Origin: CADCVT01 sp036389155
GTDB taxonomy: Bacteria > Actinomycetota > Thermoleophilia > Solirubrobacterales > Solirubrobacteraceae
Reading direction: 5' to 3'
Length of the DNA stretch: 64,000 nucleotides
Assembly (NCBI GenBank): GCA_036389155.1
Contig: DASVQN010000003.1
Coordinates: 136,239 to 200,238, forward strand
Positions 48,098 to 55,829 of this stretch are shown one piece after another (position 1 is the stretch's first letter; each line of letters starts with the position of its first letter). Both the position numbers and the translations under genes were made by a program. The notes beneath the pieces are model-generated. The model saw only the letters and a program-made list of their open reading frames with translations, made no database searches and was not told the origin of the DNA.

Positions 48098-49042
48098 ATG
48101 AGCTTCGCTTCCCCGGCCTGGCTCGCCGCCCTGGCGATCATCCCGCTCGGCGCGATCCTCTCGTCGCTCGCGCGTCGCCGGCGGCGGCGCTGGGCCGTGC
48201 GCTTTCCCGCGGTCTCCACCGTGGCGGCGGTAGCGCCCCGTCCGTCCGCGTGGCGGCGCCGGATCCCCGCCGCGCTCCTCGCGCTCGCCGTGATCGCGCT
48301 CGTCGGGGCGCTCGCACGCCCGCAGTCGACCGTCGCCGTCCCGATCGAGCGCGCGACGGTGATGCTCATCACCGACGGCTCGCGCTCGATGCAGGCGGTC
48401 GACGTCGAGCCGTCGCGCATCGCCGCCGCGAAGGCCGCGGCCTCCGCGTTCCTCGACAAGGTCCCGGACCGCCTCCGCGTGGGGTTCGTCGGCTACTCGC
48501 AGACGCCGACGATCGTCCAGCGCCCGACCACTGAGCACGACGCGGTCCGGTCCGCGCTCGAGGCGCTCAACGCCGACGGCGGCACGGCGACCGGCGAGGC
48601 CATCGACGCCGCCCTGAACGCACTCGAGGAGAAGGGCCAGCGCGGCCGCGCCCCGGCGGCGATCGTCCTCCTCAGCGACGGCAAGTCCACCGATGGCCGC
48701 GACCCCGTCGACATCGCGCGGCGGGCCAGGAGGCTCCACGTCCCGATCTACACCGTCGCCCTCGGCACGGAGGAGGGCGTCGTGCCCGGCGGTCCGTACG
48801 GCCAGGTGCTGCCCGTCCCGCCCGACCCGGAGACGATGCGCCGCATCGCCCAGGTCAGCGGCGGCAAGGCGTACGAGATCGACGAGGGCGACGCGCTCCA
48901 GAAGGTCTACGACACGCTCGGCTCGCGGCTGGGGACGCGGAACGTCAAGCGCGAGGTCAGCGCCTCGTTCGCGCTCGGCGGCCTCCTCCTGCTCGCCGCG
49001 GCCGCCGCCCTGGCCACCCGCTGGCGTTCGCGGCTGCCGTAG
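48098..49042 (+). CDS. VWA-domain membrane protein (BatA-like)
   Basis: A 314-residue protein of the same length and plan as that at 43186: N-terminal helix (WLAALAIIPLGAILSSLA), second helix (IPAALLALAVIALVGALARP), MIDAS LITDGSRSMQAVDVEPS, IVLLSDGKSTDGRDPVDIAR, and a C-terminal helix (FALGGLLLLAAAAALATRWR). GGAG lies 10 nt before the ATG. GCGATGAGC occurs both at 48075-48083 and 48095-48103, so a seven-codon ORF coupled to DUF58 precedes it. It completes the MoxR-DUF58-VWA set. Confidence 0.86.
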   Translation: MSFASPAWLAALAIIPLGAILSSLARRRRRRWAVRFPAVSTVAAVAPRPSAWRRRIPAALLALAVIALVGALARPQSTVAVPIERATVMLITDGSRSMQAVDVEPSRIAAAKAAASAFLDKVPDRLRVGFVGYSQTPTIVQRPTTEHDAVRSALEALNADGGTATGEAIDAALNALEEKGQRGRAPAAIVLLSDGKSTDGRDPVDIARRARRLHVPIYTVALGTEEGVVPGGPYGQVLPVPPDPETMRRIAQVSGGKAYEIDEGDALQKVYDTLGSRLGTRNVKREVSASFALGGLLLLAAAAALATRWRSRLP

Positions 49043-49094
49043 CTGGGCGCGGTCCTTCGCCTTTTCGCCAGCATTCTGCGAGGATCGGCGGTTC

Positions 49095-50159
49095 TTGCTC
49101 GGGCGTTTCTCAGGCTTCGGATCGCGTGACGTCGCGATCGACCTCGGCACCGCGAACACCCTCGTCTACGTCCGTGGGCGGGGGATCGTGGTGTCGGAGC
49201 CTTCCGTCGTCGCCATGGACACGAACACCGGCGCCGTGCACGCCGTCGGGTCCGAGGCCAAGCGCATGATCGGCCGCACGCCCGCGAACATCTCCGCCAT
49301 CCGGCCGCTCCGCCACGGCGTGATCGCCGACTTCGAGGTGACCGAGGAGATGCTGCGCTACTTCATGCGCCGCGTCGACCAGCCCCGCCTGTCCCGCCCG
49401 CGGCTCGTCATGTGCGTGCCCAGCGGCGTGACCGAGGTCGAGAAGCGCGCGGTCGTCGACGCTTCGCTGAGCGCGGGCGCGCGCCAGGTGCAGCTGATCG
49501 AGGAGCCGCTCGCCGCCGCCATCGGGGCCGGGCTGCCGATCGAGGAGCCGCGCGGGCACATGGTCGTCGACGTCGGCGGCGGCACGACCGAGGTCGCGGT
49601 CATCTCGCTCGGCGGGATCGTCGTGTCCGAGTCGGTGCGGACCGGCGGCTACGAGCTGGACGACGCGGTGAGCGCCTACATCCGCCGGGTGTACGGCCTC
49701 GCCATCGGCCAGCAGACGGCGGAGGACATCAAGGTCGAGCTCGGCTCGGCCTGGCCGCTCGTCAACGAGATCGAGATCGAGATCCGCGGACGGCACCTCG
49801 CGACCGGACTTCCGCGCAGCATCCGCCTGTCGAGCACCGAGGTCCGCGACGCGCTGGGCGAGCCGGTCCAGACGATCGTCGACGCGGTCAAGGAGACGCT
49901 GGAGCGCACGCCACCCGAGCTCGCCGCGGACATCTCGACGGAGGGGATCGTCCTCGCCGGCGGAGGCGTCCTGCTCCAGGGCTTCGCGGAGCGCATCGCC
50001 GAGGAGACCGGGATGCCGACCCGCCTCGCCGACTCCCCGCTCACCTGCGTCGCCGTCGGGTCCGGCCTGGCGCTGGAGGAGTTCGACGCGATGGTCGCCT
50101 CCGACCGGATGGCGACCCGCGGCGGCGGCTCGGCCCGGCGCCGCGTCCCGGTCGGCTAG
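49095..50159 (+). CDS. mreB: Rod-shape-determining actin-like protein MreB
   Basis: A 354-residue actin homologue: VAIDLGTANTLVYVRGRGIV (phosphate 1), the connect segment EKRAVVDASLSAGARQVQLI, VVDVGGGTTEVAVISLGGIV (phosphate 2) and GIVLAGGGVLLQGFAERIAE (adenosine motif). The start is TTG 52 nt after the VWA gene, giving MLGRFSGFGSRDVAIDLG. MreB directs lateral wall growth. Here it lies downstream of a MoxR-DUF58-VWA operon and not beside mreCD, which are absent from the window; this may be a second copy. The stop shares CTAG with the convergent transglycosylase. Confidence 0.93.
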   Translation: MLGRFSGFGSRDVAIDLGTANTLVYVRGRGIVVSEPSVVAMDTNTGAVHAVGSEAKRMIGRTPANISAIRPLRHGVIADFEVTEEMLRYFMRRVDQPRLSRPRLVMCVPSGVTEVEKRAVVDASLSAGARQVQLIEEPLAAAIGAGLPIEEPRGHMVVDVGGGTTEVAVISLGGIVVSESVRTGGYELDDAVSAYIRRVYGLAIGQQTAEDIKVELGSAWPLVNEIEIEIRGRHLATGLPRSIRLSSTEVRDALGEPVQTIVDAVKETLERTPPELAADISTEGIVLAGGGVLLQGFAERIAEETGMPTRLADSPLTCVAVGSGLALEEFDAMVASDRMATRGGGSARRRVPVG

Positions 50160-50980
50160 TCGCGGCCGACGCCCGGGCCGGTCAGCCGCCGCTCGCCGTG
50201 GCGCGTGCGGACGAAGACCTGCCAGGCGTAGTACTCGTAGAACGCGCGCTTGTCGTGCGCCATCCGGCGGGCGTGGTTGAGGACCGCCGAGACGTACAGC
50301 GAGCTCGGGTTGTAGCGGTACAGCGCGCGGCGGTAGTCGTCGGGCGCGCCGTTCGCGTGCAGGTAGTTCGCGGCGCCCATGATCGCGTCGCGCGGGTCGT
50401 GGATGTCGCCGCCGAGGCCGAACGCGCTCCACGTGCTGGGGATGAACTGCATCGGGCCCTGGGCACCGGCGACGCTGCTGTTGCGCAGCCGGTTGAACCC
50501 GCTCTCGACCATGTTCACCGAGGCGAGCACGAACCAGGCGACCCGGAAGCGCTTCTGCGCGCTGACGTAGTGCCTCATCAGCACGTCCGCCGGCTCGGCC
50601 TTCCCGACCCGCAGGTGCGACCGCTTCGTGATCTTCGTCTGGGAGGAGAGGGTGAAGAGGCTGGAGAGCGCGCGGATGGTGAGGCGGGCGTCGGTCCGGA
50701 TGCTCAGCGGCAGCCGCCGGAGCGTTCGCCTGGCCGTCCTCGGGTGGCGGCCGAGGAAGCGGTAGAGGCGCTGCTGCCGCAGCGCCTCGCGCTGCAGCGG
50801 GTCGGGCGCGCCGCCCTTCCCGGGGTCGCCCTCCGTCCGCCAGGCATCGACCTCCGCGGCGACGCGCTCGTGCGCCTGCGTCAGCGCCTTCGCGAAGCCG
50901 TCCGGCGTGGTCGGGAGCGGCGCGGCGGGCGCCGGGGCGGCGAGGACGAGGGCGGCGGCGAGGGTCGCGAACACGGCCAC
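50156..50980 (-). CDS. Secreted lytic transglycosylase (SLT-like)
   Basis: A 274-residue secreted muramidase. A signal peptide (MAVFATLAAALVLAAPAPAA) and a helical N-terminal part (about 30-130) precede the SLT domain: VNMVESGFNRLRNSSVAGAQ with the catalytic Glu, GPMQFIPSTWSAFGLGGDIH, DAIMGAANYLHANGAPDDY and YNPSSLYVSAVLNHAR. It cuts glycan strands of peptidoglycan between MurNAc and GlcNAc. It converges on mreB, a shape gene, sharing the CTAG stop. The GTG start is chosen from the signal peptide. Confidence 0.85.
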   Translation of the reverse strand: MAVFATLAAALVLAAPAPAAPLPTTPDGFAKALTQAHERVAAEVDAWRTEGDPGKGGAPDPLQREALRQQRLYRFLGRHPRTARRTLRRLPLSIRTDARLTIRALSSLFTLSSQTKITKRSHLRVGKAEPADVLMRHYVSAQKRFRVAWFVLASVNMVESGFNRLRNSSVAGAQGPMQFIPSTWSAFGLGGDIHDPRDAIMGAANYLHANGAPDDYRRALYRYNPSSLYVSAVLNHARRMAHDKRAFYEYYAWQVFVRTRHGERRLTGPGVGRD

Positions 50981-51028
50981 CCATGATGACGTCCGGCCCG
51001 CGGTATTGGATGCGCGTCCAGGACACGC

Positions 51029-51054
51029 AAGTTTCCGTGCGCCCTGCCGTCTAA
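51029..51054 (+). promoter_or_regulatory. Sigma-28-like promoter
   Basis: AAGTTT (51029-51034), an 11-nt spacer and GCCGTCTAA (51046-51054) resemble the sigma-28/WhiG consensus TAAAGTTT-N11-GCCGATAA, with a partial -10 match. It is followed about 44 nt later by an ATG with a GGGAGG ribosome site. The stretch also contains CCCTGC/GCAGGG hairpin halves downstream. Confidence 0.35.
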
Positions 51055-51097
51055 GGGAAAACAGGCAGCAGGGTCACGGAGGCCACGGGAGGCCGTC

Positions 51098-51232
51098 ATG
51101 AAGCGCACCGCCAGCAGCAAGCTTGCAGCCCAGCCCGAGCGCAGCCCGCGCCGGTCCGCGCAGCTCACCGGCCGCACGACGCAGGCCGACCGCGTCCGCG
51201 CGTCGCTGCTCCTCCGCCCGCCGGCCCGGTAG
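51098..51232 (+). CDS. Small basic protein, 44 residues
   Basis: Begins MKRTASSKLAAQPERSPRRS and ends RVRASLLLRPPAR. It is rich in Arg, Ser and Ala with no helix-forming hydrophobic run. GGGAGG lies 5 nt before the ATG and a sigma-28-like promoter lies further upstream, which is why I list it. It could be a small nucleic-acid-binding protein or a spurious ORF. Confidence 0.35.
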   Translation: MKRTASSKLAAQPERSPRRSAQLTGRTTQADRVRASLLLRPPAR

Positions 51233-51247
51233 GCCTTCGATCCCGGC

Positions 51248-51472
51248 TCAGCCCGACGGCCGCTGCTCGCGGTCGCGGTCCTCGCTGCGGCCGACCGCGT
51301 AGAACGCCAGGCCGACGAGGACGATCGCCCCCGCGCCGCCGACGCCGAAGCCGGCGACGTCGAGCTTGTGGTCGCCGACGGCGGCGAGCACGATGCCCGC
51401 GACGAGCAGCACGAGCCCGGCGACGAGCCACGGGCGGGGGACGAGGTCGCGCACGGGCGGAGCGTCGCACAT
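51248..51472 (-). CDS. Small two-helix membrane protein
   Basis: A 74-residue protein beginning MCDAPPVRDLVPRP, then WLVAGLVLLVAGIVLAAVGD and FGVGGAGAIVLVGLAFYAVG as two helices, and a charged tail RSEDRDREQRPSG. Starting at 51472 removes an implausible Pro-rich N-terminus. It diverges from the HTH-TOBE gene across the palindrome at 51498, so it might share that control. Function unknown. Confidence 0.6.
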   Translation of the reverse strand: MCDAPPVRDLVPRPWLVAGLVLLVAGIVLAAVGDHKLDVAGFGVGGAGAIVLVGLAFYAVGRSEDRDREQRPSG

Positions 51473-51497
51473 CGGCGGCGCCCGCGGCGGGGGACTG

Positions 51498-51518
51498 TGC
51501 CTATGCAATGCTTAGGCA
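51498..51518. promoter_or_regulatory. Operator-like inverted repeat at the HTH-TOBE gene start
   Basis: TGCCTATGC-AAT-GCTTAGGCA: the nine-base arms (51498-51506 and 51510-51518) pair at eight of nine positions around AAT, and the ATG begins at the next base. The repeat lies between divergent genes. It is a good candidate for autoregulation by the HTH-TOBE protein, or for molybdate control of mod genes. Confidence 0.55.
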
Positions 51519-51902
51519 ATGAAGAACCTCCCGCTCGGCGAGGCGGCCCGCGCGCTCGGCGTCAGCATCGACACCCTCCGCCGCTGGGACCGCGACGGGA
51601 AGGTCGCGACCGTCCGCGACGCGCGCAACCGGCGCCTCGTCCCGGCCTCCGAGGTCGAGCGGCTCTCGCAGCGCCCGCGGCGCCACGCGACCGGCCACTC
51701 CCTCTCGGCCCGCAACCGCTTCCCGGGCGTCATCCGATCCGTCGAGGCGGACGGCGTCATGGCGATCGTCGAGATCGAGGCCGGGCCGTTCCGCGTCTCG
51801 GCCGCGGTCACGCGGGACGCGGTGGAGGAGCTGGGCCTGGCGGAGGGCGTCCCGGCGGTCGCGACCGTCAAGGCCACGTCGGTCATGGTCGACCGCGGAT
51901 GA
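51519..51902 (+). CDS. HTH-TOBE regulator of molybdate uptake (MerR-like HTH plus Mop domain)
   Basis: A 127-residue protein: an excisionase/MerR-type HTH (LPLGEAARALGVSIDTLRRW, DRDGKVATVRDARNRRLVPA) and a TOBE/Mop domain (SARNRFPGVIRSVEADGVMA to ATVKATSVMVDRG) of the type that binds molybdate or tungstate. The first gene of the mod operon, overlapping modA by 4 nt (ATGA). It would sense molybdate and adjust transport. No GGAGG precedes the ATG; the palindrome takes that place. Confidence 0.85.
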   Translation: MKNLPLGEAARALGVSIDTLRRWDRDGKVATVRDARNRRLVPASEVERLSQRPRRHATGHSLSARNRFPGVIRSVEADGVMAIVEIEAGPFRVSAAVTRDAVEELGLAEGVPAVATVKATSVMVDRG

Positions 51903-52606
51903 GGGGGAGGGTGGCGCTCCTTGCGCTCACCCTCGTCGCCGGCTGCGGCGACGGCGGCGCGCAGATCACGGTGTCCGCCGCGTCGTCGCTGCAGGCCCCG
52001 CTCACGCGGTGCGCCGGCGACGCCCGCCTCCAGTTCGCGGGCTCCGACGAGCTCGCGGCGCAGATCCGCAAGGGCGTCCGGCCGGACGTCTTCGCGGCCG
52101 CGAACACGAAGCTGCCCGACCAGCTCGCGCGCGAGGGCCTGCTCGACGCCACGGTCGTCTTCGCGGGCAACCGCCTCGTCCTCGCGACCCCGCGGGGGTC
52201 GGACGTCGACTCCCTGAGCGACCTCGCGAAGGACGGCGTCCGCGTCGTCATCGCCTCGGAGGGCGTGCCGGTCGGCGACTACGCGCGGACGGTTCTCGGG
52301 CGGCTGCCGGAGCGCGAGCGCACGGCGATCCTGGCGAACGTCCGCTCCGAGGAGCCCGACGTGAAGGGCATCGCCGGCAAGCTCGCCCAGGGCGCGGCCG
52401 ACGCCGGCCTGCTGTACCGCACCGACGTCGCGCCGGCCAAGCTGCGCGCGGTGCCGCTCCCGCCCGGGCTCCAGCCCGACGTCGCCTACGGCGCCGGCGT
52501 CGTCAAGGGCGCCAAGGACGGCGCGAAGGACTTCGTCGGCGGCCTCGTGAGCGGCGGGTGCGCGGACGCGCTGCGGGAGGCGGGGTTCCTCCCGCCGCCG
52601 CGATGA
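51899..52606 (+). CDS. modA: Molybdate ABC transporter substrate-binding protein
   Basis: A 235-residue lipoprotein: MRGRVALLALTLVAGCGDGG has the lipobox with Cys16, then the type II binding fold, ITVSAASSLQAPLTR, FAGSDELAAQIRKGVRPDVF, VFAGNRLVLATPRG and VASEGVPVGDYART, the oxyanion-binding regions of ModA. It captures molybdate or tungstate outside the membrane. It overlaps modB by 4 nt. Complete length. Confidence 0.9.
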   Translation: MRGRVALLALTLVAGCGDGGAQITVSAASSLQAPLTRCAGDARLQFAGSDELAAQIRKGVRPDVFAAANTKLPDQLAREGLLDATVVFAGNRLVLATPRGSDVDSLSDLAKDGVRVVIASEGVPVGDYARTVLGRLPERERTAILANVRSEEPDVKGIAGKLAQGAADAGLLYRTDVAPAKLRAVPLPPGLQPDVAYGAGVVKGAKDGAKDFVGGLVSGGCADALREAGFLPPPR

Positions 52607-53394
52607 GGGGCGCGGGCGCGACCCGGCGCGCCTTTCCGGGGCTGCTCGTCGCGGCGACGGCGCTGGCGCTGCTCTTCCTCACGCTTCCGATCGTCGCCGT
52701 CTTCGTCGACACGACGCCGCGCCGGCTCCTCGCCAGCCTCGACGACGAGGGGGCCCGCGAGGCGCTGTGGCTGAGCCTGAAGACCACCGCGCTCGCCCTC
52801 GCGATCATCGTCGTCGTCGGCACGCCCGCCGCGTGGCTCCTCGCCAGCCGCACGTTCAGGGGGCGCCAGGTCGCGATCACGCTCGTGGAGCTGCCCCTCG
52901 TCCTGCCGCCCGCGGTCGCCGGGATCGCGCTGCTCGCCGCGCTCGGCCCGAACGGCGTCCTCGGCGGCGCGCTCGAGGACGCCGGGATCCGCCTCCCGCT
53001 CACCACCGCCGCCGTCGTCACCGCGCTGACCTTCGTCGCCTCGCCGTTCTACGTCCGTCAGGCGCAGGCCGCGTTCGCAAGCGTCGACCGCACGCTCGTC
53101 GACGCCAGCCGCACGCTCGGCGCGTCGGAGGCGCGCACGTTCGCGCGCGTCGTCATCCCCACCGCGGCGCCCGGGCTGATCGCCGGCGGCGCGCTCGCCC
53201 TCGGCCGCGCCCTCGGGGAGTTCGGCGCGACGCTCATGTTCGCGGGGTCGTTCGAGGGCGTCACGCAGACCGTCCCGCTGGCGATCTACGACCGCTTCGC
53301 GACGGACTTCGACGCCGCCCTCGCCCTGTCCGCGGTCCTCGTCGCCGTCTCCGCGGCGATCCTCCTGGTGGCAAAGCTCGGTGCTCGCGCTTGA
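52603..53394 (+). CDS. modB: Molybdate ABC transporter permease
   Basis: A 263-residue permease with about six helices; the EAA loop is VDASRTLGASEARTFARVVI, preceded by ELPLVLPPAVAGIALLAALG and followed by LGRALGEFGATLMFAGSFEG, a diagnostic ModB segment. It carries molybdate through the membrane. It overlaps modA by 4 nt and modC by 14 nt. Confidence 0.92.
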   Translation: MRGAGATRRAFPGLLVAATALALLFLTLPIVAVFVDTTPRRLLASLDDEGAREALWLSLKTTALALAIIVVVGTPAAWLLASRTFRGRQVAITLVELPLVLPPAVAGIALLAALGPNGVLGGALEDAGIRLPLTTAAVVTALTFVASPFYVRQAQAAFASVDRTLVDASRTLGASEARTFARVVIPTAAPGLIAGGALALGRALGEFGATLMFAGSFEGVTQTVPLAIYDRFATDFDAALALSAVLVAVSAAILLVAKLGARA

Positions 53395-54430
53395 CGCCAG
53401 GACGACGCTGGGCGAGCTCGCCCTCGACGTCGCGCTCGCCGTCGAGCCCGGCCGCTGCCTCGCGCTCGCCGGCCCGTCCGGCGCGGGGAAGACGAGCGTG
53501 CTGCGCATCGCCGCCGGGCTCCTGCGCCCGGACACGGGCCGCGTCGCGTGCGCGGGGCGGACGTGGCTCGACACCGCGACCAGGACCGACCTCCCGCCCG
53601 AGGACCGCCGCTGCGGCTACGTCTTCCAGGAGTACGCGCTCTTCCCGACGATGAGCGCCTGGCGCAACGTCGCCTACGCGATCTCGGGCGGCGACCGCCG
53701 CGCCCGCGCGCACGAGCTGCTCGAGCGCTTCGGCGTGGCGCACCGCGCCGAGGCCAGGCCCGCGGCCCTCTCCGGCGGCGAGCGGCAGCGGGTCGCGCTC
53801 GCGCGCGCACTCGCGCGCAGGCCGGACGCGCTCCTCCTCGACGAGCCGCTCTCCGCCCTCGACACGACGAGCCGCACGAGCGCCGCCCGCACGCTGAAGG
53901 AGATCCTGGCCGAGGTCGAGGTCCCGGCGCTGCTCGTCACGCACGACTTCGCGGAGGCCGCCGAGCTCGGCGACCGGGTCGGCGTGCTCGACAACGGCAG
54001 CGTCGTGCAGGAGGGGACGGCGAGCGAGCTGGCGGCCGAGCCGCGGACGTCGTTCGTCGCGGACTTCACCGGCGCCGTCGTGCTCACCGGAACGGCGCGC
54101 CCGGGCCCCGGCGGCCTGACGCTCGTCGACCTCGACGGCGGCGGCACCGTCACCAGCACCGACGCCGCGACCGGCTCGGTCGCCGTCTCCGTCTACCCCT
54201 GGGAGATCGCACTGGAGCGCGCGGCGACGGAGGGGACCGCCCAGAACCACCTCGAGGCGCGCATCGGCACGATCACCGTCGTCGGGAACCGCGCCCGGGT
54301 CGCGCTGAGCCGCCCGCAGCCGCTCGTCGCCGAGATCACGGCGGCGTCGGCGCAGCGTCTGGCCCTGCGACCGGGCGACGAGGTCGTCGCGAGGTGGAAG
54401 GCCGCCGCGACGCGAATCGTCGCGCGCTAG
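53381..54430 (+). CDS. modC: Molybdate ABC transporter ATPase with TOBE domain
   Basis: A 349-residue ATPase: Walker A LAGPSGAGKTSVLRIAAGLL, Q loop YVFQEYALFPTMSAWRNVAY, signature LSGGERQRVALARALARRPD, Walker B ALLLDEPLSALDT, switch LLVTHDFAEAAELG, and a C-terminal TOBE segment (from about 285, HLEARIGTITVVGNRARVAL). The GTG lies inside the modB end. The stop shares CTAG with the convergent PI-PLC-like gene. Confidence 0.93.
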   Translation: MLALDARTTLGELALDVALAVEPGRCLALAGPSGAGKTSVLRIAAGLLRPDTGRVACAGRTWLDTATRTDLPPEDRRCGYVFQEYALFPTMSAWRNVAYAISGGDRRARAHELLERFGVAHRAEARPAALSGGERQRVALARALARRPDALLLDEPLSALDTTSRTSAARTLKEILAEVEVPALLVTHDFAEAAELGDRVGVLDNGSVVQEGTASELAAEPRTSFVADFTGAVVLTGTARPGPGGLTLVDLDGGGTVTSTDAATGSVAVSVYPWEIALERAATEGTAQNHLEARIGTITVVGNRARVALSRPQPLVAEITAASAQRLALRPGDEVVARWKAAATRIVAR

Positions 54431-55704
54431 AGCGCCAGCCAGACGGTGCGGCCGCCGGCGGCCGCGCGCGCCTGCTCGTTCTCGCGGCCGGTACGGGGGA
54501 GGCCGCAGCCGCTGGGCGGCCGATCGCCGCGCGCGCGCTTGCGCGAGAGGGAGAAGCCGCTCCCGGTGCGGCAGACGAAGCGATGGTGCGCGCGGCAGGG
54601 CGCCGCGACCCAGCGGCCGTCCGCCGGGCGCTGCGCGCCGCACCGGGCGCCCGGGTCCTGGCCGGGCGCCCAGCTCCAGACCACCGCGTCGAGCCGGTCG
54701 TCGCTCGCCGCGAGCTGGTCGAAGCCGAGCAGGTCGACGCCGCAGCGCGTCATCTCGGCGGCCGTCGCGGCGTCGATGCCGTCGTCGCGCGAGGCGGCCG
54801 GCGTGTTGGACGCCGCCGACGTCAGCCACGTGTCGTCCTCGAAGTAGCGGACGATCGTGCTGTCGTAGTCCTCCTGCGTGAAGTCCGCGTGGCAGCTGAA
54901 GCCGACCGGCCGCGTCTCCTTGTGGTCGCTCCACCCGAACGACCAGCTGCGCCACGACGCGCCGGTGCCGCAGTTGCTCACGATGATCACCTGGCGCCCC
55001 GCGGCGAGAACGTCGTCGCGCGTCGCGGCCTTCGGGTAGTCGACGCACTCGCCGGCGGGCCCCTGCGGCCGGTACACGAGGTCGCCGATCTCGTGCTCGA
55101 TCGCGGCCGAGGCGGCGTCGTCGCCCTCCGCGCCGCCGAGCTGGTTCTCCAGGTACAGGAGTAGGACCTGGTCGTCGTGCGCGCGCAGCCAGGCGCCGAT
55201 CGGCTTGAGCGTCTCGCCCAGCGTCTTCTCGGCCGAGCACCCCGCGCTGCCCTCGGCGTGGCACACGACCGGCGCCATCCCGCCGCCGCGCGGGCTGGGG
55301 AACCAGTGGACGTCGAGCTCGAGCGACCGCATGTCGACGCGCAGCTGCTGCACCAGCGTGAGCTGCTGGTTGGAGTCCATGTCCGAGACGGTCGGCCCCA
55401 TCTCGGCGATGCTGTTGAAGGAGTTGTGCGTGCCGAGCCACGGCGCGTCGCGCAGCGGCACGTCGCCGCCGAGCGCGTACTGGAACGCCAGCGCGCGGTG
55501 CGTCCACGAGCGCTCGTGCGCGGCGACCGCCGGGTCGTTGTCGGCGGCGAGCGCGCCAGCGTCGCGCGCGAGCACATCGGCGCCGTGGCAGGCCGTCGTC
55601 TGGACCTGCGTGCCGAGCGGCGCGCAGTCGTCGCCGACGTCCGCGCTGGCGGCCGGTGCGGCGAGGGCGAGGGCGGCGAGGGCGGCGACGATCGTCCGTG
55701 ACAT
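54427..55704 (-). CDS. Secreted PI-PLC-X-like protein with C-type-lectin-like tail
   Basis: A 425-residue secreted protein. After a signal peptide (MSRTIVAALAALALAAPAAS) the phosphodiesterase-type barrel shows PWLGTHNSFNSIAEM (catalytic-type His), RSLELDVHWFPSPRGG, VVCHAEGSAG (second His) and LLLYLENQLGG. From about residue 345, WSWAPGQDPGARCGAQRPAD and WVAAPCRAHHRFVCRTG resemble the end of a C-type lectin fold. It may hydrolyse phosphatidylinositol or bind it. The CTAG stop is shared with modC. Confidence 0.75.
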   Translation of the reverse strand: MSRTIVAALAALALAAPAASADVGDDCAPLGTQVQTTACHGADVLARDAGALAADNDPAVAAHERSWTHRALAFQYALGGDVPLRDAPWLGTHNSFNSIAEMGPTVSDMDSNQQLTLVQQLRVDMRSLELDVHWFPSPRGGGMAPVVCHAEGSAGCSAEKTLGETLKPIGAWLRAHDDQVLLLYLENQLGGAEGDDAASAAIEHEIGDLVYRPQGPAGECVDYPKAATRDDVLAAGRQVIIVSNCGTGASWRSWSFGWSDHKETRPVGFSCHADFTQEDYDSTIVRYFEDDTWLTSAASNTPAASRDDGIDAATAAEMTRCGVDLLGFDQLAASDDRLDAVVWSWAPGQDPGARCGAQRPADGRWVAAPCRAHHRFVCRTGSGFSLSRKRARGDRPPSGCGLPRTGRENEQARAAAGGRTVWLAL

Positions 55705-55829
55705 GATCACGTCAACGTCGGGGCGGCCCAGAACTGGCGGCGCGCGTGCGGGCGCCCGGCGCGGGCCGTGCAAGATCCGTTGCAATTGCAGGGCTTTCAA
55801 GAGACCGCCCGCTAGCGTCGCCGACCTTC

